Source: Pseudomonadota bacterium (GTDB taxonomy: Bacteria; Pseudomonadota; Alphaproteobacteria; Rhizobiales; Xanthobacteraceae). Taken from it: DNA of 5,395 nt. Location: positions 1 to 5,395 of the forward strand of contig JAEXXW010000297.1 of NCBI GenBank assembly GCA_023405565.1, written 5' to 3'. The notes beneath the pieces are model-generated. The model ran no database searches. It was given only the letters and a program-made list of their open reading frames with translations, and had not been told where the DNA came from. This document shows, in pieces, positions 1-5,395 of the stretch (the first letter of the stretch is position 1; each line of letters begins with the position of its first letter). The position numbers and the translations under genes are program-made.

Positions 1-445
1 GCAGGATCGGCGGATCGAAGAGGCACAACCCGTCCCAGCGCTTGCCATCCCCGTGCCGGCCCTGCCGCAGCGTGTGCTCCAGCGCCGCGATCGATGACAG
101 CGAATGGAATGCGCCGACCGTTCGGGCCTCGCCGAAATGCGCCTTGATACCGTGGAATATCTCTTCGTAATCGTCATAGATGCTTTCCCAGCCATGCACA
201 TCCGGGTCGTGCGGCGGGTTCTCGCCATGATTGCGAATGTCGAACAAAACGACATCGTAAGTATCCGTCAGTGGCAGCCAGAACGGCAGATAGGCATTGA
301 TTGCGAGGCCGTTGCCGTGACTCAGCACAAGCCGCGTCGCGCCCGGCTGCCCGTAGCGGCGCAGCCGGATCACGGCACCGTCTCTCATCACAAGATCGAC
401 AGCTTCACGCGGTGCCGGCACCGAAAGCGATTGATGCAAATTCAT
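1..445 (-). CDS. Alpha/beta-hydrolase-fold protein, N-terminal 148 codons (gene continues beyond the left edge)
   Basis: Read on the minus strand, an open frame starts at ATG 445 (MNLHQSLSVPAP...) and stays open to base 1. It looks like the N-terminal half of an alpha/beta hydrolase. An oxyanion-loop motif SHGNG lies at residues 42-46. FDIRNHGENPPH, the strand-turn typical of the family (FDxRGHG), lies at about 68-79. The probable nucleophile Ser115 sits in the elbow GAFHSLSS at 111-118. The elbow is odd: Gly-x-Ser-x-Gly would be expected, but Phe113 and Ser117 replace the two glycines. The catalytic acid and His would lie outside the window, so activity cannot be judged. The start is uncertain: no clear Shine-Dalgarno precedes ATG 445, and an in-frame GTG at 487 would add 14 residues. 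It follows livF by 114 nt on the same strand and may belong to the operon. Ester, lactone or amide hydrolysis is plausible; the substrate is unknown. Confidence 0.8.
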   Translation of the reverse strand, partial: MNLHQSLSVPAPREAVDLVMRDGAVIRLRRYGQPGATRLVLSHGNGLAINAYLPFWLPLTDTYDVVLFDIRNHGENPPHDPDVHGWESIYDDYEEIFHGIKAHFGEARTVGAFHSLSSIAALEHTLRQGRHGDGKRWDGLCLFDPPIL

Positions 446-446
446 G

Positions 447-472
447 CCGCATCTGAAGACCAAACGATGCGG
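447..472 (-). promoter_or_regulatory. 7-bp perfect inverted repeat abutting the hydrolase start codon
   Basis: CCGCATC (447-453) and GATGCGG (466-472) are perfect inverted copies separated by 12 nt. In the minus-strand transcript they would form a 7-bp GC-rich stem ending one nucleotide before ATG 445, over the place where a ribosome-binding site should be. It could be a translation-limiting hairpin or a protein operator. If translation really starts at GTG 487 it would be coding sequence instead. The pairing is seen directly; the function is inferred. Confidence 0.35.
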
Positions 473-524
473 AAACTCAAGAGACACGGGCGATGAACAG
501 GATTGCGGCAGCACACCGTCAGGA

Positions 525-538
525 AGGCCAGATGGCCT
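525..538 (-). terminator. Weak hairpin downstream of livF, doubtful terminator
   Basis: AGGCC (525-529) and GGCCT (534-538) form a 5-bp stem with a 4-nt AGAT loop, about 20 nt past the livF stop codon on the minus strand. No U-tract follows, so it does not meet the usual pattern of an intrinsic terminator. It may be chance, and the transcript could well read through into the hydrolase gene. Confidence 0.15.
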
Positions 539-559
539 GAGAGCGACGCAGCCAGCCTC

Positions 560-1261
560 CTAGACCGTCACGTAGCGGTGCACCAGCGCAGCATCGCGGT
601 CCATGTCGGCACTGGTACCGCGCCATACCGTACGGCCCTTTTCGATGACGAAATGCCGGTCGGCAATGCGTTTCAGCACTGACAGGTTCTTGTCCACGAT
701 CAGGATCGATTGCCCGCGCGATTTCAGGAGCGAGATGCAGCTCCAGATCTCGGCGCGGATCACCGGCGCAAGGCCTTCGGTCGCCTCATCGAGGATCAGC
801 AATTGCGGGTTGGTCATCAGCGCGCGGCCGACCGCCAGCATCTGCTGCTCGCCGCCCGACAAGGTACGCGCAAATTGATTGCGGCGCTCCTTGAGGCGCG
901 GGAACAGCTTGAACACTTCGTCCAGCGTCCACGGATTCTTGCGCTTCAGGCGGTTGGACGCCGTGGCAACGAGATTTTCGTACACCGTCAGCAGCGGAAA
1001 CACCTGCCGGCCTTCCGGCACAAGGCCGATGCCGCCGCGCGCAATCACTTCCGGCGTGCGCCCGGCAATCGGTTGTCCAAGAAACGCAACGCTGCCGCCA
1101 CCCGGCGGCGTCAGGCCCATGACCGACCGGATGGTCGTGGTCTTGCCCATGCCGTTGCGGCCGAGCAGCGTGACGATCTCGCCCTCGCCCACTTCGAGGT
1201 CGATGTCGAACAGCACCTGACTGCGTCCGTAGCTGGCCTGCAGGCCTTCAACCTTCAGCAT
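560..1261 (-). CDS. livF: LivF-type ATPase of a HAAT-family ABC importer
   Basis: Cytoplasmic ATP-hydrolysing subunit that pairs with LivG beneath the LivH-LivM channel. Numbered from ATG 1261 (233 aa, normal for LivF): Walker A GRNGMGKTT 34-42, the LivF hallmark VPEGRQVFPLLTVYENL near 81-97, ABC signature LSGGEQ 134-139 and Walker B LLILDE 154-159. At the switch (H-loop) position the sequence is VDKN, so Lys191 stands where LivG has His. E. coli LivF, as recalled, has Gln there (VEQN), and VDKN looks like a variant of the aromatic-type clade. The start is chosen at ATG 1261 because AAGGTGA (1274-1268) lies 6 nt upstream; a GTG at 1264 would leave only 3 nt. The livG stop TGA shares one base with this ATG (TGATG), so reinitiation coupling is likely. 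It is the last transporter gene of the operon. Confidence 0.95.
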   Translation of the reverse strand: MLKVEGLQASYGRSQVLFDIDLEVGEGEIVTLLGRNGMGKTTTIRSVMGLTPPGGGSVAFLGQPIAGRTPEVIARGGIGLVPEGRQVFPLLTVYENLVATASNRLKRKNPWTLDEVFKLFPRLKERRNQFARTLSGGEQQMLAVGRALMTNPQLLILDEATEGLAPVIRAEIWSCISLLKSRGQSILIVDKNLSVLKRIADRHFVIEKGRTVWRGTSADMDRDAALVHRYVTV

Positions 1262-2013
1262 CACGCGTCACCTTCGCCGAGATAGGCCACGCGCACGGTT
1301 TCGTCGTTGCGAATGTCGTCGACGCTGCCGGTCGCGATCCGCTCGCCATTGACCAGAACCGAAATGCGGTCGGCCAGTGCGAACACGGCATCCATGTCGT
1401 GTTCGACCAGAAGGATCGTCACCTCGGTCTTCAGCACTTTCAAAAGGTCAATCATGCGCGTGCATTCGGCCGTGCCGAGGCCCGCCATTGGCTCGTCGAG
1501 CAGCAGCATGCGCGGCGAAGTCGCGAGCGCGATCGCCAGTTCAAGCTGCTTCTGCTCGCCATGCGACAGCTCGCTGACCTGCGTGTCGGCACGGGCGCTA
1601 AGGCCGATACGGTCGAGCTGGGCACGCGCGTCGTCGCGAATATCGGTGATGCCGCGCGCATCCTTCCAGAAATGATAGCTGTGGCCGCGCCGAGATTGCA
1701 CCGCGATGGCGACGTTATCGAGCGCCGTGTAATCCGGCAGCAATTGCGTGATCTGGAACGAACGCGCGAGCCCGTGCTGCACGCGGACCGGCGTCTTCCA
1801 CGGCGTGATTTCCTTGCCGTCGAACTGGATCGTACCCTTGTCCTGACGCAGCTCGCCGGCGAGCTGCGAAATGAATGTCGTCTTGCCGGCGCCGTTCGGA
1901 CCGATCAGCGCGTGCAATTCGCCTTCCGCCACATCGAGCGACAGGTTGTTGGTGGCCACGAGACCGCCGAAGCGCTTCATCAGGCCGTTAACGCGGAGCA
2001 GCGGTTCACTCAC
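1261..2013 (-). CDS. livG: LivG-type ATPase of a HAAT-family ABC importer
   Basis: Second cytoplasmic ATPase subunit, 250 aa, a typical LivG length. All motifs are intact: Walker A GPNGAGKTT 38-46, Q-loop Gln87 in ARSFQITQ, signature LSHGEQ 149-154 (His in place of the usual Gly, common in LivG), Walker B MLLLDEP 169-175 followed by the D-loop region MAGLG, and switch His205 in LLVEHDM. The C-terminal tail ending near VRVAYLGEG resembles the conserved LivG end (V..AYLG). Translation starts at GTG 2013, with GGAG at 2025-2022 spaced 8 nt upstream. The next in-frame ATG, at 1980, would remove the first beta strand. The start lies 8 nt inside livM, and the stop overlaps livF. With its intact switch His it probably supplies the stronger catalytic site of the LivG-LivF pair; that last point is inference. 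Confidence 0.96.
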   Translation of the reverse strand: MSEPLLRVNGLMKRFGGLVATNNLSLDVAEGELHALIGPNGAGKTTFISQLAGELRQDKGTIQFDGKEITPWKTPVRVQHGLARSFQITQLLPDYTALDNVAIAVQSRRGHSYHFWKDARGITDIRDDARAQLDRIGLSARADTQVSELSHGEQKQLELAIALATSPRMLLLDEPMAGLGTAECTRMIDLLKVLKTEVTILLVEHDMDAVFALADRISVLVNGERIATGSVDDIRNDETVRVAYLGEGDA

Positions 2014-3034
2014 GTTTGCGGCTCCATCCAGAGAAGATCGAGGTCAGGCCGCCCGACGAGAACAGCACGATCAGGATCAGGATCGGACCAAGGAAGAACT
2101 TCCAGTGCTCGGTCCACGACGTGAGATAGGTCTCAAGACCGATCAGCACCACCGCGCCCAGAACCGGACCCAGCAACGTGCCGGTGCCGCCAATGATGAT
2201 CATGATCATCAGGTCACCGGACTTGGTCCAGTGCAGCATGTCCGGGCTGACGAATTTCGAGTAATTCGCCATCAACGCGCCGGCAAGCCCCGCCCCCATA
2301 CCGGCGATGACGAACGCCACCAGCTTGTATTGATAGGTCGAGATACCAACCGCCGCCATACGGCGCTCGTTCTGGCGGATACCGCCCAGCACGACACCGA
2401 ATTGCGAGCGCACGAGCCGCGCGAAAACGATGAAGTAGAGCACGGCAATGCCGATTGTCACGTAATAGAAGGTCGTGTCATCCGCCATATTGAGATCGGC
2501 CAGCACGTTGCGGCGGCGCACGATCAGTCCGTCATCGCCGCCATAGGCCTTCAGCGAGACGAACAGGAAATACAGCATCTGCGCAAAGGCGAGCGTGATC
2601 ATGATGAACGGCACGCCGCTGGTGCGCAGCGACAGCGCGCCCAGAACCAGCGCGAACAGGCCACTGACGATGATCGCCGCCGGGATCGTGATCAATAGTT
2701 GGTTGGTGCCCGGTATGAAGCCCCAGAACGGATCGCCCGACACATAATGACTGTAGAGAATGCCGACGACATAGCCGCCGACACCGAAATAAGCCGCGTG
2801 TCCGAAGCTCACGAGACCGCCATAACCGAGAATGAGGTTCAGGCTCGCCGCCGCGATGGCATAGATCGCGATGCGCGTGACGAGGCCGATGAGCGACGGA
2901 TCGCCGATCGCCTTCGCGGCAAACGGAAATGCCGCCGCGCAAAGGATGAAGACGATCGTGCCCACCACCGGCCACAGCGAGCGACGCGGCTGGCCTTTCG
3001 CCTGCGCGATGTATGTCTCGTCAACCTTGAGCAT
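2006..3034 (-). CDS. livM: LivM-type inner-membrane permease of a HAAT-family ABC importer
   Basis: One of the two channel-forming permeases (BPD_transp_2 family), 342 aa. A hydrophilic N-terminus (1-18) precedes about nine hydrophobic segments, roughly 22-41, 47-69, 72-93, 112-134, 141-163, 188-206, 237-257, 276-302 and 313-331. Family landmarks are LNLILGYGGLVSFGHAAYFG (65-84), GGDDGL (165-170), the coupling-loop region around GIRQNERRMAAVGIS (218-232) that should contact an ATPase, and IGGTGTLLGPVLGA (281-294). ATG 3034 is preceded by AAGGG (3046-3042) at 7 nt. The gene starts 14 nt inside livH and ends 8 nt inside livG, so its translation is tied to both. No truncation or frameshift is visible. 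The family is clear; substrate preference cannot be read from the permease. Confidence 0.96.
   Translation of the reverse strand: MLKVDETYIAQAKGQPRRSLWPVVGTIVFILCAAAFPFAAKAIGDPSLIGLVTRIAIYAIAAASLNLILGYGGLVSFGHAAYFGVGGYVVGILYSHYVSGDPFWGFIPGTNQLLITIPAAIIVSGLFALVLGALSLRTSGVPFIMITLAFAQMLYFLFVSLKAYGGDDGLIVRRRNVLADLNMADDTTFYYVTIGIAVLYFIVFARLVRSQFGVVLGGIRQNERRMAAVGISTYQYKLVAFVIAGMGAGLAGALMANYSKFVSPDMLHWTKSGDLMIMIIIGGTGTLLGPVLGAVVLIGLETYLTSWTEHWKFFLGPILILIVLFSSGGLTSIFSGWSRKRE
2022..2025 (-). promoter_or_regulatory. Ribosome-binding site deciding the livG GTG start
   Basis: GGAG on the minus strand lies 8 nt before GTG 2013, inside the livM coding end. It supports the GTG start over the downstream ATG at 1980. 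Confidence 0.6.
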
Positions 3035-3935
3035 TGAACAGCCCTTGCGGCCGGATCAGGAGCACAAGCGCCATCACGAGATAGATGCCCATCGATGAGA
3101 GGCCAGCGCCCAGCGCGTCGGCTTCGGAGGCATTCATGAAGGTCTTGAAGAAACCCGGCAGGAACGCGCGCAGCACCGTGTCGGTCAGCCCGACGATCAA
3201 CGCGCCATAAAACGCACCGCGGATCGAACCGAGACCGCCGATCACCACGACAACGAAAGTCAGAATGAGGATCTGCTCGCCCATGCCGACCTGCACGGCC
3301 AGCAGCGGCCCGGCCATCAGACCGGCGAGCCCCGCCAGCAAGGCGCCGAGCGCGAACACGATCGTGTAGAGCAGGCGAATATCGACACCGAGCGCTCGCA
3401 CCATCTCGCGATGGGTCGAGCCGGCGCGCACCAGCATGCCGATCCGCGTCTTGTTGACGAGCAGATACAGACCAACAGCCACGAGCAAACCGACCACCAT
3501 GATGGCCAGGCGATAGGCCGGATACGGAATACCGGGGATAAGCTCGATCGAACCCGACAACACCGGCGGAATCGCAACGAAGAGCGGCGTGCGACCGAAC
3601 AGCATCGTCACGCCTTCATTGATGAACAGGATCAGACCGAAAGTCGCAAGCACCTGCTCGAGGTGATCGCGATTGTAGAGTTTGCGGATGACCAGGAATT
3701 CGATGATCAGACCGGCAACGGCTGCGGCCACCAGCCCGGCCGGAACGGCGAGCAGGAAAGACCCGGTGCGCGCCGCAACGAGCGCGGCCGCATAGGCGCC
3801 GATCATGTAGAGGCAGCCGTGCGCGAGATTGATCACGTTCATGATGCCGAAGATGAGTGTCAGTCCTGCCGCGAGCAGGAACAGCATGATGCCGAACTGA
3901 AACCCGTTCAGGATCTGCTCGAGCACAAGCGTCAT
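3021..3935 (-). CDS. livH: LivH-type inner-membrane permease of a HAAT-family ABC importer
   Basis: Partner permease of LivM, 304 aa from ATG 3935, a normal length. It opens with MTLVLEQILNGFQFGIMLF, the usual LivH N-terminus. It has about eight to nine membrane segments: roughly 10-31, 33-54, 58-82, 93-113, 141-161, 188-214, 220-236, 239-258 and 279-296. Landmarks are NLAHGCLYMIGAY (36-48), the cytoplasmic coupling loop in TRIGMLVRAGSTHREMVRALG (163-183) and GGLGSIRGAFYGALIVGL (233-250). The AGSTHREMVRALGV wording resembles the clade I recall next to Nba-like binding proteins in Rhizobiales and Burkholderiales. An in-frame GTG at 3947 would add four residues. Neither start has a good Shine-Dalgarno at normal spacing, which is unusual and may reflect coupling to a small upstream ORF. 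The end overlaps livM by 14 nt. Confidence 0.95.
   Translation of the reverse strand: MTLVLEQILNGFQFGIMLFLLAAGLTLIFGIMNVINLAHGCLYMIGAYAAALVAARTGSFLLAVPAGLVAAAVAGLIIEFLVIRKLYNRDHLEQVLATFGLILFINEGVTMLFGRTPLFVAIPPVLSGSIELIPGIPYPAYRLAIMVVGLLVAVGLYLLVNKTRIGMLVRAGSTHREMVRALGVDIRLLYTIVFALGALLAGLAGLMAGPLLAVQVGMGEQILILTFVVVVIGGLGSIRGAFYGALIVGLTDTVLRAFLPGFFKTFMNASEADALGAGLSSMGIYLVMALVLLIRPQGLFNAQG
3042..3046 (-). promoter_or_regulatory. Ribosome-binding site for livM inside the end of livH
   Basis: AAGGG on the minus strand, 7 nt before ATG 3034, lies within the last codons of livH. Its position fits translational coupling of the two permeases. Confidence 0.5.
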
Positions 3936-3964
3936 GGCTGGCAACACATCATAACGGCAATCAT
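3932..3964 (-). CDS. Possible 10-codon leader ORF coupled to livH
   Basis: From ATG 3964 (or ATG 3952 or 3949 in the same frame) the minus strand reads MIAVMMCCQP and then TGA. The TGA overlaps the livH start as ATGA (3935-3932). The purine-rich GAGGGG at 3970-3965 lies 12 nt before ATG 3952 but directly abuts ATG 3964. livH itself has no well-spaced Shine-Dalgarno, so ribosomes might load here and reinitiate on livH. An ORF this short is expected by chance; the ATGA junction is the only real support. Confidence 0.2.
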   Translation of the reverse strand: MIAVMMCCQP

Positions 3965-3981
3965 CCCCTCACCCGATCGAA

Positions 3982-4006
3982 GCCGGAAGGCTTGCTGCCT
4001 CCCGGC
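3982..4006 (-). promoter_or_regulatory. Strong intercistronic stem-loop between the binding-protein gene and livH
   Basis: In the minus-strand transcript, GCCGGGAGGC (4006-3997) pairs with GCCTTCCGGC (3991-3982): ten base pairs including one G-U, closed by a 5-nt AGCAA loop. Outer GATC elements on both sides could extend it with bulges. No U-run follows, so it is not a standard terminator. In liv-type and other binding-protein operons, such hairpins can protect the upstream mRNA from 3' decay or thin out transcription. Either role would favour excess binding protein over permease. The structure is seen; the role is inferred. Confidence 0.6.
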
Positions 4007-4034
4007 CGGATCAATCGCTCGACGCTTGCAGTGC

Positions 4035-5210
4035 TTACAGTTTGCAATCCTTGGCGTAAACGTCGCCCTGCATGGAGAAGACCTTGGCTCCGGTCTTGAT
4101 CACCGGCTTGCCGTCTGCACCCTTCTCGACCTTGATCGCGTACCAGTCCTGGATCGGATGCTGGTTCTTGTCGAACTTGAACGGTCCACGCACCGCCTCG
4201 AAATCTGCCTTCAGCATGGCTTGGCGGAATTTCTCGGTGTCCTTCACATCGCCACCGGAGCCCTTCAGCGCCGCGCCGATAGCCAGCGCCGTGTCATAGG
4301 CCTGACCGGCATAATAGGTCGGCACTCGGTCGGCACCGAACTTCTTGGTCCATGCTTCCATGAATTTCTTGTTGGCAGGATTATCGAAATCCGTGTTCCA
4401 GTGCGTCGTGCCATTGATGCCGATCGCTGCGTCGCCGACGGCCTTTACGATGTTCGCATCGACAGACGGGGCCGCGACAACCATCGGAATGGTGCCGAGG
4501 AGACCAGCCTGCTGATACTGGCGGGTGAAAGCAATGCCGAGACCGCCCGGATGGAAATGATAGACGGCATCAGGCTTGGCGGCGCGGATCTGCGCCATTT
4601 CCGGTGCGTAATCGGTCTGGTCGAGACGCGTGTAAATCTCACCAGCGATCTCACCTTTGTAGAAACGCTTGAAGCCCGCAATGGCGTCCTTGCCGGCCTG
4701 ATAGTTCGCCGCAAGAAGGAAAATCTTCTTGTAACCGAGATTGTTGGCGTTCTGCCCCGCGCTCTCGTGCAATGAGTCGTTCTGCCACGACACAACGTAA
4801 TAGTTCTTGTGGCATTCCTTGCCGGCGAAATTCGAGGGGCCGGCATTCGGGCTGACGTAAATTCCGCCGCCGTCCACAATGTCTGGCACCGTCGCGCCGG
4901 CGATGTTGGAGAAGATGATGCCCGTGAACAGCTTGATGCCGTCCGTCTTCATCATACGGTCGGCAATCTGCTTGCCCTGCCCCGGCTTGAAGCCATCGTC
5001 TTCGACCACGAGCTGAACCGGAACGCCGCCGAGCTTGCCGCCTTCCATATCGATCGCAAGCTGGAAGGCATCGCGGATGTCGGCGCCAATATAACCGCCG
5101 GGTCCCGACAAGGTCGTGATCATGCCGATCTTCACCGGCTGCTGCGCCATCGCCGTCGTCGCCAGCATGGCCGAAAAGGCCATCCCCAATCCGAATTTTG
5201 CAAGTCTCAC
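4035..5210 (-). CDS. Periplasmic substrate-binding protein of the ABC importer (Peripla_BP_6, Nba-like, probably aromatic-acid type)
   Basis: Captures the ligand in the periplasm and delivers it to LivH-LivM. 391 aa from GTG 5210, with AGGAG (5223-5219) 8 nt upstream. A Sec signal peptide fits residues 1-22 (RLAKFG n-region, hydrophobic core 7-18, cleavage after AMA before QQPVKIG). The mature part is a type I two-lobed binding protein: KIGMITTLSGPGGYIGADIRDAF (27-49), VVEDDGFKPGQGKQIADRM (68-86), SWQNDSLHESAG (141-152), ANYQAGKDAIAGF (168-180) and AKPDAVYHFHPGGLGIAF (211-228). It has two cysteines in the mature chain, Cys133 (GKECHKN) and Cys389 near the C-terminus, possibly a disulfide. These motifs match the Nba-like subgroup (conserved-domain name PBP1_Nba_like) as I recall it, tied to aromatic acids, and not LivJ/LivK. 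The ligand is an inference. It is the first gene of the operon. Confidence 0.93.
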   Translation of the reverse strand: MRLAKFGLGMAFSAMLATTAMAQQPVKIGMITTLSGPGGYIGADIRDAFQLAIDMEGGKLGGVPVQLVVEDDGFKPGQGKQIADRMMKTDGIKLFTGIIFSNIAGATVPDIVDGGGIYVSPNAGPSNFAGKECHKNYYVVSWQNDSLHESAGQNANNLGYKKIFLLAANYQAGKDAIAGFKRFYKGEIAGEIYTRLDQTDYAPEMAQIRAAKPDAVYHFHPGGLGIAFTRQYQQAGLLGTIPMVVAAPSVDANIVKAVGDAAIGINGTTHWNTDFDNPANKKFMEAWTKKFGADRVPTYYAGQAYDTALAIGAALKGSGGDVKDTEKFRQAMLKADFEAVRGPFKFDKNQHPIQDWYAIKVEKGADGKPVIKTGAKVFSMQGDVYAKDCKL

Positions 5211-5218
5211 GATAAAAT

Positions 5219-5223
5219 CTCCT
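5219..5223 (-). promoter_or_regulatory. Ribosome-binding site fixing the binding-protein GTG start
   Basis: AGGAG on the minus strand lies 8 nt before GTG 5210. The signal peptide begins directly at that codon. This rules out the longer frame reaching 5375, whose extra 55 residues are charged, low in hydrophobics and would bury the signal peptide. Confidence 0.85.
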
Positions 5224-5337
5224 GTTGTCACATTCCGAACGGCTGGATTCAGGCTCCGTCCGTCATGCAATCGGCTCGAATGCGTATCCCGATCCCGATC
5301 GCACGATATGCCCGAAGACAGGCGGCGGAAAATGATA

Positions 5338-5347
5338 CGTCGCGACG
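5338..5347. promoter_or_regulatory. Perfect 10-bp palindrome at the predicted transcription start, operator candidate
   Basis: CGTCGCGACG is its own reverse complement and directly abuts the candidate -10 box, so it would cover the predicted +1. This is where a repressor commonly sits. A CpG-rich 10-bp palindrome is also not rare by chance in GC-rich DNA, and I cannot assign a regulator family. Confidence 0.3.
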
Positions 5348-5375
5348 ATTGTGTTCGTCCCGGCGCACGCGTCAA
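5348..5375 (-). promoter_or_regulatory. Candidate sigma-70-type promoter of the transporter operon
   Basis: On the minus strand, TTGACG (5375-5370) as -35 and CACAAT (5353-5348) as -10 are separated by 16 nt. The -35 matches consensus at five of six positions and the -10 at four of six. Transcription would start near 5341, leaving a leader of about 130 nt before GTG 5210. The leader contains a tandem TCCCGA repeat (5287-5298, plus-strand reading) but no riboswitch I recognise. Confidence 0.4.
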
Positions 5376-5395
5376 GCAATCTGTGGCGCGTTGAG

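Noticed and set aside
104..496. 130-codon plus-strand frame at the left end
   Set aside because: It is the complement of the hydrolase gene, whose minus-strand product shows recognisable alpha/beta-hydrolase motifs; the plus-strand product shows none.
710..2698. Other long plus-strand frames opposite livF, livG and livM (710-1285, 1399-2124, 1871-2698)
   Set aside because: All mirror real minus-strand genes with strong motifs, and their products show the same Arg/His/Gln-rich antisense composition.
3936..4034. Intrinsic terminator after the binding-protein gene
   Set aside because: The hairpin at 3982-4006 is strong, but the sequence after it is UUCGAUCGGGUGAGG with no U-run, and the permease genes must be transcribed through it unless they have their own promoter, which I could not find.
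3411..4775. 454-codon open frame on the plus strand across livH and the binding-protein gene
   Set aside because: It lies opposite two clearly homologous genes, its product is a low-complexity mix rich in Arg, His, Asp and Glu, and it resembles no known fold. It is the usual antisense frame produced by GC-rich codons.
5211..5375. N-terminal extension of the binding protein by 55 residues
   Set aside because: It would start at TTG, covers the candidate promoter, and places a charged stretch before a perfect signal peptide. The AGGAG-spaced GTG at 5210 explains the start better.
1..5395. Search for a novel system, mobile element, CRISPR array, tRNA or rRNA
   Set aside because: No repeat arrays, transposase motifs, terminal inverted repeats, cloverleaf-like sequence or rRNA stretches were seen; the content is explained by one ABC importer operon and a partial hydrolase.

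Overview
The window is an accessory but conventional stretch of a high-GC bacterial chromosome (or large plasmid), probably from an alphaproteobacterium of the Hyphomicrobiales (Bradyrhizobium/Rhodopseudomonas-like). That placement is inferred from G/C-ending codons and from how closely the transporter proteins resemble liv-type paralogues I recall from that order. All convincing genes lie on the minus strand, so the transcript runs from the right end to the left.

Layout in transcription order: a candidate promoter with a palindrome just downstream (about 5375-5338); an apparent 5' leader of roughly 130 nt; a periplasmic substrate-binding protein with a signal peptide (5210-4035); a 99-nt gap holding a strong GC-rich hairpin and a possible tiny leader ORF; permease livH (3935-3021); permease livM (3034-2006); ATPase livG (2013-1261); ATPase livF (1261-560); a 113-nt gap containing a 7-bp inverted repeat directly before the next start codon; and the N-terminal 148 codons of an alpha/beta-hydrolase-fold protein that runs off the left end (445-1). 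No stretch over 300 bases lacks a gene.

The five transporter genes form a complete HAAT-type (branched-chain amino acid family) ABC importer. The binding protein would capture ligand in the periplasm, LivH and LivM form the inner-membrane channel, and LivG and LivF power it. The four membrane and ATPase genes overlap by 14, 8 and 1 nt, which indicates translational coupling. The binding-protein gene is set apart by the hairpin, as expected if it is made in excess over the membrane parts. The binding protein looks more like the family linked to aromatic-acid uptake (Nba-like) than like E. coli LivJ/LivK, so 'branched-chain amino acid' is a family name here and not a substrate assignment. The adjoining hydrolase may act on the imported compound, but nothing in the window proves this.

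I found no undescribed system. The points worth a second look are the likely non-amino-acid substrate, an unusual nucleophile elbow in the hydrolase, the RNA and operator-like elements in the gaps, and the Lys at the switch position of LivF.
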